A stretch of 64,000 nucleotides of DNA from Trifolium pratense (GCF_020283565.1 NC_060060.1:20398001-20462000), one strand, 5' to 3'. Shown: positions 30,601-43,327, counted from the stretch's first letter. The notes: generated from the letters alone by a model not told the origin. Made by a program: numbers and translations.

Positions 30601-31499
30601 ACTAGTATATATAAATATAATATCTTATCATATTTATAAAACTGTGGTATGTGAATTATCAAAAAAAAAATATGTGGTGTGTGAATTATAAATTGGCCCT
30701 ACTCTAAAAAAAATTGGCCTCCACCCTGCTATGTGGACGGAGACAATTTGAGTGATCCAGTTTCTTGTCTTTTACTATAGTGCTTTGATTACATATACAT
30801 TATCATTTTTTATTTAATTAAATAAATGAGTAAATTACATCTCTCTTTTCTGGAAGATAGATATAATATACTATCCACCCTCTTTAGTTAATATATGCAG
30901 TCAGGTCCATTTAATTTAAAACTTATTCTGGTATGCCAAAAAGTTCAACATTATTTTGAGGCTAAGGTTAATTTATCAACCACATTCCTCTACCACCGAG
31001 GAGCCTTTAACATATGGCAAAACTGTGAGTAATTACACAAAAGCCCAAAAGGGGAAAATACTTCAGAAATGTGGTGATGTGGGCTTGAGGTTAGAGCTAG
31101 TGCTCCGGTACACTAAGAAGTCACACATTGTTTGTAAGTTGAAGTCAAGGATAATTTATAAACACACACAATCACTCCTCTACTCATTGATTCTCATTTT
31201 ACAAAAGACAAAACTGTGAGGGCGTGCCCAAGATCCAAACGCAGACAATAACTCGAAAATGTGGTGTTGCGAACTTGAGGTCGGAACATAATTTTTTTTT
31301 TTGAAAACTTGGTATCCGGCCCTAAGACTGACTAATCCAAGGTCGGAACATAATTATTACATTTATTTTAATCAATATTTTAAAATAACTAATATTAGTT
31401 TGTCATATTACAATTAACCTTTCTGCTGTTATTGTGTGCCGTACTTGTCCTAAACTTTCATGCTATGATTACTGGATGTTTCTAAACATAACACTACTA

Positions 31500-32420
31500 G
31501 AAAAATTGGTTTGAGCGTTGGCCAAAATCCTACACTGTTAAGAGGCCTACATTGGATGACATGCCAAAATAGAAAGAAAGAAAGAAACCAAAAAGTCTCT
31601 TACCATTATAGTCCTCTGGAAAAATCTTTCCATTCATGTCAATCATTGGTAGTACAAACCATAGCTGGCTTAGTATCCTTTCTCAGTCTCCCTCCCAACA
31701 ACATCGAATTCCTTCTGAAAAAACAGGTCAGAGATTTATTACTCACAGTTTACTTAAGGTTAGCAGCACCAACTCAAAAAGTAACAGATGACAAGCCAAT
31801 ATTAAACACAAAATCAAGCAGAAAGATCGAGTAAATATGAGAGGTGGAAACAAAAGGCACTGATCAAATAATGAAAATAGAGAAAGAAATAGTGTCAAGT
31901 CTTAAATTCTGCAATATCCCAAATTAATCAAAGCATCATTGACTACTTGCATGTAAAGTAGCCTGTATATGTTTGATACATCTAGGACAGAGATTCACTC
32001 AAATCTGAATGGCTACATCTTGATTCTTAAGATTCCAAATGAACCCAATCTAAGCAAAGATAATCACACATCAACTTTGCCTATTGATGGATAAGCTTGG
32101 GAAGTTACAATGATAATAAATATACTCTAGTCCCATTCAGAGACACACATCAACATTACACTAACACACAATAGTTAAGTATAAACAACAAGTAACAACT
32201 ATAAATAAATCAGTAAAGGATTGAGATATGTGCTTTCAAAGAAGGAAAAATGCTTACATTGATAGAAAGAAAATTTGATGACCAAGTAAGATCCAGCAGT
32301 CATAGGAGTAAAACAATCCAGTTACTTTTGCAGTATGAACATAAAACAATGTGAGAGTAAACCCAAGACTCTGCAACATGAAATACAGTTTTAGACTTCC
32401 GATAATAGTAATAGAGTAAG

Positions 32421-32464
<44 letters not shown>

Positions 32465-34170
32465 CGTATCATTAAGAGTTGGGAATGAAAAGTTCTTATC
32501 TTCAGAGAATGATTGAAAGAAAAGGATTTAAAAAGAATAGATGGCCATTTGTTTGTGTGATTCTAACAAGGGTAACACTAACATGTAACACTTCTATTTC
32601 TTTCTTTCCTGAGAAACTGAAGTCTCCTCAATTGGAAATGATGCATAATGAAGGCAATAAGCGCCTGGAGTTGTGCCCAATGCCACGGTATATCTACCTC
32701 TCAAATCACAATTTTCAATCATGGCATTTGACAAATGAACTTAATCCAATTATTCACTCAACTGACTCTACATATTGTACATGCTTGCATATCTCATAAG
32801 AACAAAAACAAAAAATCTCATCATCACACAAACCAATATAAATTTGTTTTCCTCAGTTAATGGATGATTTGCATAGTAATGGTTTATAAAAGAATATAGG
32901 ACGTCATCGCACATTCTTGCACAAGTAGTAAGTATTCTTATTTTTGGAAACATTAGTCCAACGAGCGAAAGTCTTGTTAAATAATGAGGATAGTAACTAG
33001 AAAAAAAATAGAGATGCATTGATCGTGCATTAAAATATCATATACAATGAGGAGGGATTATGGCAAGCAGGGGGTATCAAGGTCATTCAAGGATCCCTCC
33101 CAACCAGTGACAACGGGAAAATGGAACAGGGTTGATGAACTTAAAATACTAGTATCAAGATTCAGGTATGATAATAAGCCATACAGAGATTTAACATTGA
33201 CAAAGTTTTAATCAAGAAACATAGAAAGTACTAACTTTAATTAGATTATACAATTGAAGACAAAAAATAGAGGAATTGATAAAAAATTACACAGAGAAAT
33301 TAAGTTCAGTTAAGCAGAAAAATGACTAGAAATCTCTTATTAAGATATTATTATTAAGCAGAAGAGTTTAGTGTGCAATATGTAATGCCATTGATCTGTC
33401 TTTTATATGTTAGCCAGAAAACACAAACATTTCTCTCTATGACCTAAACTAGTAAATGAAATTTACTAAAATAAACTATCAATTTAGTCATTAAATTATG
33501 ACTTCCTCAATAAGTTGTCTCTAAAGTATATAAAATCCATCAATTTAGTCCCTTTTTTTCAGTCAATTAGCCTAGTAGCTAGAAATTCACATCTTGAGGT
33601 GAATAAGTGGAGAATCTCGGGTTTGAACCCCCGCTCCTGCATATATAATGTGATGTCCCAACTAACAGACACATCAATTTAGTCGTTCTATTAAGATGTT
33701 ACGGACTAATTTGATGGATTTTTATATACTTTAGGAACGAAATTGAACAATTTCATATTTATCTTTATATAGTTTATGGATTAAATTGATGATTTATTCA
33801 ATTTACACAATGCATTGCAGAGAAAAATAGAGTGTGTAAATATGGGATGATAGTGCATTAGTGTGTCCTAGCAACAATTACCAAAAAGCAATAGAGAGAT
33901 CACATTCAGCTCCAGCATGTAATCAGTAAGAACTGAGGAAGAACAAGTTTTGACTTGGTGAACAGAAACTGAAGCGCAACGAGTTGAATTGCTGAATATT
34001 TCAGAACTAAAGAAGTGATTTGAAAGTAAAGAAGTGGTAACTAACCTAGACAACTTCTGGCTGATGGGATTCGCAGAAGAGGGGAGTTTCGACGGAGAAG
34101 AAGGAAGAGAGTAGAGACTACATGATTCGGTTCAGCTCCAAGTTCGACCGAGTTCAATTCCATATCAACT
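31500..34170 (-). other. Possible decayed or non-coding transcription unit
   Basis: On the minus strand a CT-rich leader-like block at 34150-34047 ends in a good donor (TCTAG/GTTAGT). Further open, codon-like stretches lie at 33215-33060 (contains TGWEGSLNDLDTPCLP), 32700-32609 (contains VALGTTPGAYCLHYASFP, before a CAG) and 31725-31650 (MLLGGRLRKDTKP). I could not join these into one frame and recognise no family. It may be a broken gene, an untranslated RNA or chance. An A29 tract lies at 32431-32459. Confidence 0.2.
33570..33665 (+). mobile_element. SINE-like element
   Basis: Begins TAGTAGCTAGAAATTCACAT (A-box-like) and has B-box GGGTTTGAACCCC near 33619, then a TATATAATGTGATGTCC tail. 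It sits inside a stretch where 'tttagtc'-type repeat sequence occurs on both sides (33480-33560 and 33670-33800), so it looks inserted into an older MITE. Confidence 0.5.
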
Positions 34171-34239
34171 CATTTTTACGGATATGGATTATCTGCAGAT
34201 AACCGTAGTTAAAACTCAATCATTGAATTAGAATCAAGA

Positions 34240-35335
34240 CATTTTTTGTGGCTATGGCGGTGTGGTTTGGTTCGATTTTGAGCATAAAAGTCATCTTAAT
34301 CGCGAGATAAAAATACATGTGGTTCAGTTTGGTTCGGTTGGTTTTTAAAAAGTCATTCAAACCAAGTCAAACCAAACCAATGCGGTTAGGATTGGTTCGG
34401 TTTGTGCGATTTATTAAGATATAAAAAATATTACAATATTACCAACTTGTTACAAAATAAACAAAAAAATTTAATTTATTTTATTGTTTACATGATATAC
34501 TATGCATACATGCATATTCAAAAATTGCATATACATTAAAACTTATTTATAATTTATAATATCAACAATATAGTTATGGACTAAATGTGGGTTTACATTC
34601 AAATTGGTAGAGTACATCAATCGAAGTCATTACATATTCAATTTCGCTAAAAACTAAAAAGGATGAATTTGCGAACAATCTCACAGCATCTGAGTTAATA
34701 GCATAAAACAGCTTAATGTCTACAAATATGACAAAGCATACAATTGATATAACAAATTCAAGTGTCTGGAATAGTCATGCCTTCGGATCTGCAACATTGA
34801 TGACTCTAAACTCATTGAATCTGCACTGAATTTGGATCAAAGTGAATCTGCAAATCTGAACAGAACAAACACTCCGCACTAAGACGGGATCAAACAACAC
34901 CAAAGAAAGAAATCACAAAGGAAAAACTCAAATAAAAACTAAAATTATGTGTAAACCACTTATTTAATTGAAAAAGAAATAAAAAACGATCAAGAGGAGT
35001 GATTCCGGATCAAAATTGATCCTAAATCACCCCTTTCTAATGGATGAATCAAGAAAAAAAAACAAAAAAGAGAGTAGGGTTTGAAGAATGTGTGGCGGCT
35101 GCTAAGAGGCAGAAACTATGTAAATATGTTGATTGCCACTAGTTGATAGAGTTAAATTAGTTATTGCGGTTTTGTTCGGTTTGGTTTTATGAAATAAAAA
35201 CCGCAAACCAAACCGTGCGGTTTAGAAGAAAAATGATTCGTGCGGTTCACACAAAATGCACTTTTTTGCAGTTTTCGGTTTGGATTGGTTCGGTTTACGA
35301 TTTTACTTTTGGATTGGTTCGGATACGATCACCCC
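34240..35335. mobile_element. Probable non-autonomous DNA element rich in GGTTCGGTT
   Basis: Left (34250-34410) and right (35160-35335) parts are both rich in GGTTTGGTTCGG and its inverse AAACCAAACC, and the right end reads GATCACCCCTAA. The centre is non-coding. The layout resembles the hAT elements at 35549 and 38953, but I could not read the left terminus or a target-site duplication. Confidence 0.4.
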
Positions 35336-35548
35336 TAATTAAATCTGTGTAATTTGATTTAAATCAGACGGTGTATAATGCACCGGCATGGAATCCATAT
35401 CCATTTCTTACGCAAACTTTTTTTTTTTTACAAATACTCCGACTCTTTTAAAATTACGTAATTTAAAAATAAAATTCAAAATAACATAATTTAAAAGTAA
35501 AACTTTTTTATGTGAATAGATTTGGCATGTTCCGTTAATAGTTACGAT

Positions 35549-36587
35549 TAGAGGTGGAAATAGGCTAGGCCGAACTAGGCTTTGCCAAGTTTGAGTCTGG
35601 CCTGTCAAAAAATTGAAGGCTTGAGCCTGGCTTGTGACGCGCCTATCATAGGCTTATCTTTTAGGTTTGAGCCTGACCTTTTGAAAGTCTAATGTGATCT
35701 GTTAGCCTGTTTAAAAGCCTATTTCACATAAACATATTTAAATAAAAAATAATATTTATTTTCAAATATGCTTATGAACTAATAAATCAATTTCCTTTTG
35801 ATGTTTAATATGATATGTTAGAGACTTTGACTATATATGTCATCATATTTCAATTCTAGTTTATAATGATACATTATATATGTGAAAAACTAATGTCGAT
35901 TAATAAACTTAAACTACTGAAAAAGTTAATAAATTTATAATTTAATCAAAGTACAAATTTTAATATATAAATAATAATAGTAGTAAGAATATTATTCATA
36001 TTAATTTAAATAGGTCGGCCTAATAGGCTAAAATGCTTTTTTAATGGCCTGCAGCCTGGCCTATTTAACTAATGGTATGTTTGGTAAAAATAAGCTATAA
36101 GCTAGCTGATAGATGATAAGGTAGGTGATAGCTGAAAAACTAGCTTATAGCTGATAGCTGAAAAACTAGCTTATTGAAATTAAAGTGTTTGGTAAAATTA
36201 GCTTTTAAAGTGGTTATTAAATATAAAATTACATAATTGATAGTGGGTAGTTTATTTTTTAGAGCGAGTAGTTATTAAATTAAAGGGTAAAAATGGAATA
36301 AAGTGTAAAAAGCTATAAGCTCAAATGCTACTTGAAATAGCATCTGAAAAAAATCTATAAGCTAGTACAAAAAGCTTGTTACCAAACATCTCTAATTTTT
36401 TGAAACAAGCTTATAAGCTCATATAATAAGCTATAAGCTAGCTTATTTGTGTTACCAAACACACCCTAAATAAGCTTATAAAAAAGCACGGGCGTGCTCT
36501 ATTTAAAGAAATAAGTTGATCTAGCTTAAGCCTATGTAGGCTAGGCCTTAAGACCCGGTAGGCCGATCTGGCCTGTTCCCACCTCTA
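35549..36587. mobile_element. Non-autonomous hAT element
   Basis: A 1039 bp element starting TAGAGGTGGAAATAGGCTAG and ending CTGTTCCCACCTCTA. It is flanked by GTTACGAT (35541-35548) and GTTACAAT (36588-36595), an 8 bp duplication with one mismatch, the hAT size. The subterminal DNA is rich in AGGCCT-type motifs. No transposase. A second element is nested inside at about 36073-36466. Confidence 0.75.
36073..36466. mobile_element. MITE nested inside the hAT element
   Basis: The left end GGTATGTTTGGTAAAAATAA and the inverse of the right end GGGTGTGTTTGGTAACACAA, both followed by AAGCTA/TAGCTT repeats, form inverted arms. A TAA lies on each side, which would fit a Tourist/Harbinger-type insertion. 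The TSD is short, so the class is tentative. Confidence 0.55.
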
Positions 36588-37214
36588 GTTACAATGATAT
36601 TGATCTTGCCATATCAGAAGGATTGTTGTTGGAGAATGTTAGGTGATTGCGAAGGAGGGAATGTACACAACACATTCTGACGTTCAACTCAATGTTCGGC
36701 ATGAGAAGGGTATATGTAGTCTCCAATGCAAATTAAAGGACATCAATGTGAGAGTGAATCTCGCGGCCTTGACATTGATGGTTGTCATAATAACGGCTGA
36801 AAAGTCATGATTGACAATAAATATCATATATTATAAATGTCAATCATTTTGATGTCGATCGTTATAGAATTTCAGACCTTTGTGGTTGTTGGGAAGGAAC
36901 GTGTGGCTCTAGGCCAGCGTGTAAATGGGCCGAGCTCGACGCCAAGTTTGGCTCAGGCCTAGTTAAGAACATAAGACACTCAAGTCGTTAGTCTCATGCA
37001 ATAGAGTGATGACTTGAAGTTGCTTCGTTGTTAGATTCATGTTGCCGAGCTTGAAAAGGTTAAAATGTCTTAATGTCAGACTTTAAAAAGTGAGCATGCC
37101 TTGATGTCGTGTATATTGACTTAAGATCTCTTCGAGAGGATTAGTTGTCAAAGATCTTAGCGAGCGGATGGCTAAATCACCAATTTCATAATGTCGATAA
37201 AAGTATTTTAAAAT

Positions 37215-37340
37215 TCCATAATTTTTTTTTCACCACCAGTTGAATCTGGTTCGAGGGTCAGTTATGACATCAAGTGGTTCCAGCCCCCTCCTGATCGCAG
37301 TTGCGGGGGATCGAATCGCGTCCTCCCTACCTTCCGTAAT
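37215..37340 (-). mobile_element. SINE-like element, minus orientation
   Basis: Read on the minus strand: B-box-like ATTCGATCCCCCGC near the 5' side, GGAACCACTTGATGTCATAAC, then CCAGATTCAACTGGTGGTGA and an A-run. Same family as the copies at 3454-3567 and 42976. The rest of 36600-37900 shows no gene. Confidence 0.5.
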
Positions 37341-38512
37341 TTAATTTAACTTTCTATATTTTCAATTACTCAATTAATTTGTCATGAAGACTAATTTAAA
37401 GAATGGACTAATATTTTATTGAGATTGCATATATTAAATGGTTTTTTGGCAAATCAAAGGTGTTCTCTGCGCGCAACTGTAGAGACTAATCCCCTCGAGA
37501 TAATTGAGATCCATTTAAGGGGTTGACATCTCCCAACAGATGCTTCTTCATACGCACCGGCTGAAGATCGAACTCATGACCAAATGATTAAATAACTCAA
37601 GTGTCTACCACTTATATCACACTATATTGGTTATTAAATAATTTTTTGATGCAAAGGCCAAAGAAAAATAATATAAAATATTAATAACGATCAATGAACA
37701 AAATATATAAAGACGAAGATATAAATTTCATCAAAAACAAAATAATTAATTACAAAGTAAAGTCACTCATATAAACCAAAACGATCACGTTGTCATTAAA
37801 ATAATAGTAAAAGAAATATTTTACTTTTAACTTCACTTCCAAACAACTAAAATTTTACCGTCTCAAAGTTGACTATTAACTTTGTCATATTTACTAAGGT
37901 GACTACTTCTCTACCTTCACATAAATTGAGGGTAGTTACCCTATGCTGATGTGACACCAATGAAATTCATCCATGTGTATTTAAGTCAAACATAATTAAT
38001 TTTTTACCATAAATTATTTTGACTACTTTTATTTTCAATTAATTATATTTTATGTTACTAGTTTTCTTTAATTATATTTTAGACTATGTGTAAATATAAT
38101 TAGAATTAATTTGATCATTGAATGCTTGTTTCTAAACATTATATATTGATTCTAAAATATCAATGTTATTAGTAAAAAAAAAAATCAATGTTATAGGCTC
38201 GAAAAAATAAATATATATCAATGTTAGTTTAAATAAAAATAATAAGAGAACAAAAACAACAAAGAAAAAAAAACTAATATCTCTAATTTAAATATACAAT
38301 TCCACTTGTACATTTATTAAATGAAATCAATTAATGCTTCAAAAAAAATCAAATCAAATAATTTATGCTATTCCGGTGTAAATACTCCCTCCGTTTCAAA
38401 TTACTTGTCGTTTTAGAAAAAAAAATTGTTAACTATCTAAGTCACTCATGTAAATTCCAAATATTTAGGAGTAGTCGAAACCGTAAAAGATTTATATATT
38501 TGGAAAATTAAA

Positions 38513-40345
38513 GTTCGTCTTCTTATAATAGTCGAACCTTTTCATTTTGATCGGATAAATTTCATGTAGACCGCACTTGTGATCGGGCGAGCTCCCGTGT
38601 GTATGTTTTCCGACAATGGTCCGACCTTTCTTTTAGTTCAGATGAACTATTTATATTTTTACTTCTAAACAAGTTCAAGAATTAGTTCGTCTTCCTAAAA
38701 TAGTTGAACCTTTTCATTTTGATAGGATAAATTTCATGTAGACCGCACTTGTGATCGATCAAGCTTCTGTGTGATTGTTTTGCGACAATGGTCCGACCTT
38801 TCTTTTAGTTCAGATGAACTATTTCAATTTTTACTTATGATCAATAGTTAAACCCTAAACCCTAAACAAGTTCAAGAGTTAGTTCGTCTTCATAAAATAG
38901 TCGAACCTTTTCATTTTGATCGGATAAATTTTAGGTAAACCGCACTTGTGATCAGTGTTTTAAAAACCGGACCGGTCATCGAACCGGCGAGGGTACTGGG
39001 TCACTGGTTCATTGGTCGAACCACCGGGTCACTGGTCGAACCGCATGACAAACCGGATTAAACCGGATTAAACCGATGGAATGAACCGGTCTCTATGATA
39101 AGACTATATAGTTATTAAACCGGTTGAATCAGATAACTCGGTCTTTAAAAAAGTATAAAAATATGAAAATTTGAAAATTTCATAAAAAGAATGCCATAAA
39201 TTCTATAAAACAAGGACATATACCACTAATAATAATAAATAAATTTTTATATAAAGAATGTCATATACAAATAAATTATGTTTATAGGTTTTAAAAGAAT
39301 AAATAATAATTGTATATCTTACCAAAAAAAATTGTATGTCAAATATACTTGATTTATTTTTATTTGGTTAAAAAGAAAAGTAGTCTTTTTATAATATTTT
39401 GAGCTATTAATTTACCTAGTTTTGTTGACCCAAAAGCCCAAATAAAAGCTATAACCCTAAAATTGAAATTTCATTACTCCTATTACACAACCTACTTGCA
39501 CAACCGCTCTATCTTCTCTCTTCCTCCATCTGTTACGTTTTTTCTTTCTTTTTTCTCTTTTCTTTGATTCTTTTCTCCTCACTATTTAGCCAGATCTTTG
39601 TTCTTTCTTTTCTTTCTTCTTTTCTCTCTCTCTCTCTGTCTTTCTTTCATCTTACTGATTTTTTTTTCTTCTTTCAAACATGCCTAATATTGATTTTGTT
39701 AGCCAAGGTTAGACCTTTTCGGTGATTGATCTATGGATTTCAGTTCATGGGATGATATTGTTACTTTCTTCTTGGAATATTCAAATGGGTTAATAATTTT
39801 GAGCAAGCATTTGTTTCTTTTCTATTGTTATTAGTTTTGCCCTATCCAATGTTACTTCTTGTTATGCTTTGGATATCAAGTGAAATTTGTTTCGTTTCAA
39901 AACAATTTCATCCGTTCTGCTTGTTGTTTACCGTAACAAAAAAAAAAAAACGTACAAAAGAAAGAAAAAAAATAGAAAGAAAGGAAAAAAAAAACGTAAA
40001 AAAAAAAAGCATAAAAAAAATTTAAAAAATCTGCCCGCAAATAAACCGGCCGGTTCAAAAAACCGCCGGTTCACCGGTTTTTCCGGTTTCCACCGGTTCA
40101 TTCCGGTTTCCACCGGTTCATTAGCATGTCCGGTCCAACAATCAGACCAGACCGGTTTACCTCCGGTTTCTGGTTCAACCGGTTCGACCGGCCGGTCCGG
40201 TCCGGTTTTTAAAACACTGCTTGTGATCGATCAAGCTTCTGTGTGATTGTTTTTCGACAATGGTCCGACCTTTCTTTTAGTTCGGATGAACTATTTATAT
40301 TTTTACTTCTGATCAGCTAAACCCTAAACAAGTTTAAGAGTACGT
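38513..40345 (+). repeat. ~170-200 bp tandem repeat, three units, third split by hAT
   Basis: Units start at 38513, 38685 and 38882 (each GTTCGTCTTC...TAATAG or AAAATAG). Each contains CTTTTCATTTTGAT, AATTT(C/A)(A/G)(T/G)GTA, CGCACTTGTGATC, GACAATGGTCCGACCTTTC and AACTATTT. The third stops at 38952 and resumes at 40220 after the hAT insertion, ending near 40345. Unit ends carry short telomere-like AAACCCTAAACCCTAAAC runs (near 38850-38870). Confidence 0.85.
38953..40219. mobile_element. Non-autonomous hAT element inside the tandem repeat
   Basis: A 1267 bp element beginning CAGTGTTTTAAAAACCGGAC and ending with the inverse, GTTTTTAAAACACTG. It is flanked by an exact 8 bp duplication CTTGTGAT (38945-38952 and 40220-40227). 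Subterminal regions are dense in CCGG and GGTTCGACC. The centre (about 39420-39900) reads like a CT-rich gene leader with ordinary AT-rich sequence. No transposase; open frames over the poly-A part (39940-40020) are artefacts. Confidence 0.9.
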
Positions 40346-40456
40346 TACTTGATATACCTAGTCTCTATTTCCTTTTATGGAAAGGCAAAACAAATAATTT
40401 TTATTTATTACTAGATCATTCCTTACAAAACCCGTGTCTATTGCATATTGTAACCC

Positions 40457-40707
40457 GAGTAAATTGTGAAATACCCCTTGAAATTTTAAATTCATCAAAT
40501 ATCCCATGAAATTTAGAAATATGCAAATACCCCTCCTGAAATTTTAAAAAGTCAATCAAATTGCCCCCTGGCGTGGACTTTGACTGGTAGTACAAGGGGG
40601 CAATTTGATTGACTTTTTAAAATTTCAAGGGGTATTTGCCTATTTCCAAATTTCATGAGGTATTTGACGAATTTTAAAATTTTAAGGGGGTATTTGACGG
40701 TTTACTC
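40457..40707. mobile_element. Mutator-type MITE with 10 bp duplication
   Basis: A 251 bp foldback beginning GAGTAAATTGTGAAATACCC and ending GGTATTTGACGGTTTACTC. The arms pair over most of their length around a centre near 40580. ATTGTAACCC repeats directly at 40447-40456 and 40708-40717. Confidence 0.8.
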
Positions 40708-41926
40708 ATTGTAACCCATTACATAGTGCAATTAATTTGATTCATTTGAGTTTTGAATTTTCAATAATATAGTAATAAATATTGAATCATATTCCTTATT
40801 AGTCAACAATCATAAATCAAATTCTTCTTAACTCAGTGGCCAATCAAGTGGATCAATTTTCTTGATTACATTCTCCTAATTTCGTTTTGTCTTCTCTAAA
40901 CTATTTTGTTTTCAATTTTTTCCCGATATGGACAACCAAAGAAAACAAAAACAAAATGACGATGAATAGGAATCACATTCTATGACATAACAGGAAAAAA
41001 TAAGGAAAAAAAAACAGGAAAAAATACGCTAAAAACATAACATCTAAGAAATTGAAAATCATAAGTTTTAGAATCTTGAAGAAATCCGGTAGATCGGCGG
41101 CGAAGGCTGCAGTAAAGATTGACATCGGATAACACAAAAGCGGAGGAGCCGTAAAATGCTAACATGACGGTGGTGGAGGCTGCGGCAGAGATTGAAAGCA
41201 TTAAGAAGAAGAAGAAAGTTTTTTGACGATAAGAAAAAAACTTTTTTTTTTATGCGAAGAAGAAAGTTGTTTGAGACGTAATACAATTTGAAGAAGAAGC
41301 AAACAAATCAAAAGTAATTAGGTCCAAAATATAAATTCATAGAATATAATACATAAAATATAATTAAATGAAAATAAAAGTAGTCTAAATTACTTTGTGG
41401 TAAAAAATTAATTATGTTTGACTTAAATAAATGTGGATGAATTTCATTGGTGCCACATCATCATAGGGCACCTACCCTCAATTTATGTGAGGGTTAATTA
41501 GAAAAAACCATTTACCAAACACCTCTTGATCAACTAAGGCGTAATTTAACCATTTTGTTTCCTTATAATTGATTTTAAAAGTATTTTCAAAAGTATATAA
41601 AACTGCTTGGTATATGCACGAATTCAAAATACCCTATTCATACACTATCCATTACTACTACTATGGAGAAGGATCCCCTACAGTGTATTATTTACTTAAT
41701 TTTCTCTAATTTTAATCACAGATGTGAGATGTTAAATTCTCCTTGTCTTCTTTTTGTATTTTTTAAATTTTTTATTGGAAGGCATAATCTCACAAGAAAA
41801 CTGCTAACGGGAGATAATCGACTCCCGGTACCATCCCTTGATTGGTCCCACGTGATTAGTGAGCTGATTCGTGCAGATTTAATTTTATACTGATAGCGAT
41901 ACTTAACATTAATTAAAAATGGCTTA

Positions 41927-42185
41927 CTCCCTCCGTCCCAAAAAGAATGACCCAGTTGACCGAAACACGCATGCCAATGCATAACTTTGGCGACTAATAT
42001 CTTTAATTGTATAATAGTAAAAATTATAAAAAATTGATATTTTGAAAATACTCATCGAGACGAATCTAACAACATCTTATATGTTAATATTTATTTTTAT
42101 TTATTAGTAGAAAAATATGGTCAAAACAATATATATGAATAGTGCATATATTCAAAATGGGTCATTCTTTTTGGGACGGAGGGAG
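41927..42185. mobile_element. Stowaway-type MITE
   Basis: A 259 bp element with ends CTCCCTCCGTCCCAAAAAGA and its inverse TCTTTTTGGGACGGAGGGAG, flanked by TA on both sides. This is the classic Stowaway (Tc1/mariner) layout. A second, decayed relative without intact ends lies at about 42485-42660, sharing AGTAAAAATTATAAAAAATT. Confidence 0.9.
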
Positions 42186-42749
42186 TAATAAACAAGATAA
42201 ATCTTTGAAAGTCAACAAAGTTAGGGGTTGCTGAACTTGGAAATACGTGAGTCAAAACATGGATTAGGAGAACTATTGATTCGTTGAAGTTTAATAGGTC
42301 AGCGTTGGGCTTGGCTACCAAGAAATGAGAATCAAATCCCATCTACACGTGCTTGTCTACATTCACATTCAATATTCACGATTCTGCGATACTACTTATA
42401 ATCTGTATTTTAATAGATACTACTCCATTGCATATGAGACTAACGATTTGGGTCTTCTGTTCTTAACTAGGCTTAAGCCAACTACACCGTTAATCCCAAA
42501 ATATAAGACCTCATTAATCATATATGTTTGTCAATGCATAATTTTGATTACAAATATATTTAATTCTCTATTAGTAAAAATTATAAAAAATTGATATTTT
42601 AAAAATACTCACTCAAAACAAAATATATTAATAGTGCATTTAGTCAAAGAAAACCTTATTCATTGCATGATACTTTTTTTTTTTCTCTTTCTAAATATAG
42701 AAATAGAATCAATATAACTTTTGTCCTGATATCAAAATATTAAATAATA

Positions 42750-42860
42750 ATTGATCAAATAGAAGAGAATGAGATGGTGTCCCTTGCTAGTGGTCGATGA
42801 TTTTCTCTTCTATTTGATCTATAAATTTGAAAGAAAGTAACACCATCTCATTCTCTTTAG
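42750..42860. repeat. Small double inverted repeat
   Basis: GATCAAATAGAAGAGAA pairs with TTCTCTTCTATTTGATC, and GAATGAGATGGTGT pairs with AACACCATCTCATTCTC, so two hairpin options overlap. No small-RNA family recognised. Confidence 0.5.
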
Positions 42861-43327
42861 TTTTTCATTTAATTCTTCTATTATTTGTTATATTGAATAC
42901 AAAATATTGAACTATTTGAAGATTACGAATTTTTGGATAATGAAATTTTAGATGTAAACAAATTTCAATCTAACCTTTTTTTTACCACCAGTTTAATCTG
43001 GTTATTTCAATCTAACATATAAAAATTTGGTTGGACAAACGAACATACAATAGTATTCTACACCTAAAACTCTTACATAATTTAGAAATCAAGATTAATT
43101 ATAGTTTATATATAACATTTACATTCTTGAACCTATCAAAAGGCCTTTTACAAAGGCAGAGGTGCGCTTTTGGTCTAAAACAAACAATATCATAATATGT
43201 CTTATGTACTATCTGAGAGTGAAACAGAACGGATAGAAATCTTAAAATTCGATATCCAAACAAGACCATATTTAAGCGATATGGTTCAATTATGCATCCC
43301 ATAAAAAATAATGTCTAATGTTCACAA

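Larger units (their letters stand above)
37915..41493. mobile_element. 3.6 kb element with ~145 bp terminal inverted repeats
   Basis: The left arm 37915-38060 (CACATAAATTGAGGGTAG ... AAGTCAAACATAATTAATTT) and right arm 41340-41493 are inverse copies with moderate divergence, sharing GACACCAATGAAATTCATCC-type blocks (GGCACC in the right arm). Inside are a partial 'CTCCCTCCGTTTCAAA' repeat near 38385, a tandem repeat with a nested hAT, a Mutator-type MITE at 40457, and a GC-richer patch near 41080-41200. No transposase frame was found. The outer edges and TSD are not resolved. Confidence 0.65.

Noticed and set aside
39825..40246. Forward frames rich in Lys near 40 kb
   Set aside because: Poly-A run and CCGG-rich end of a hAT element whose termini and target duplication are clear.
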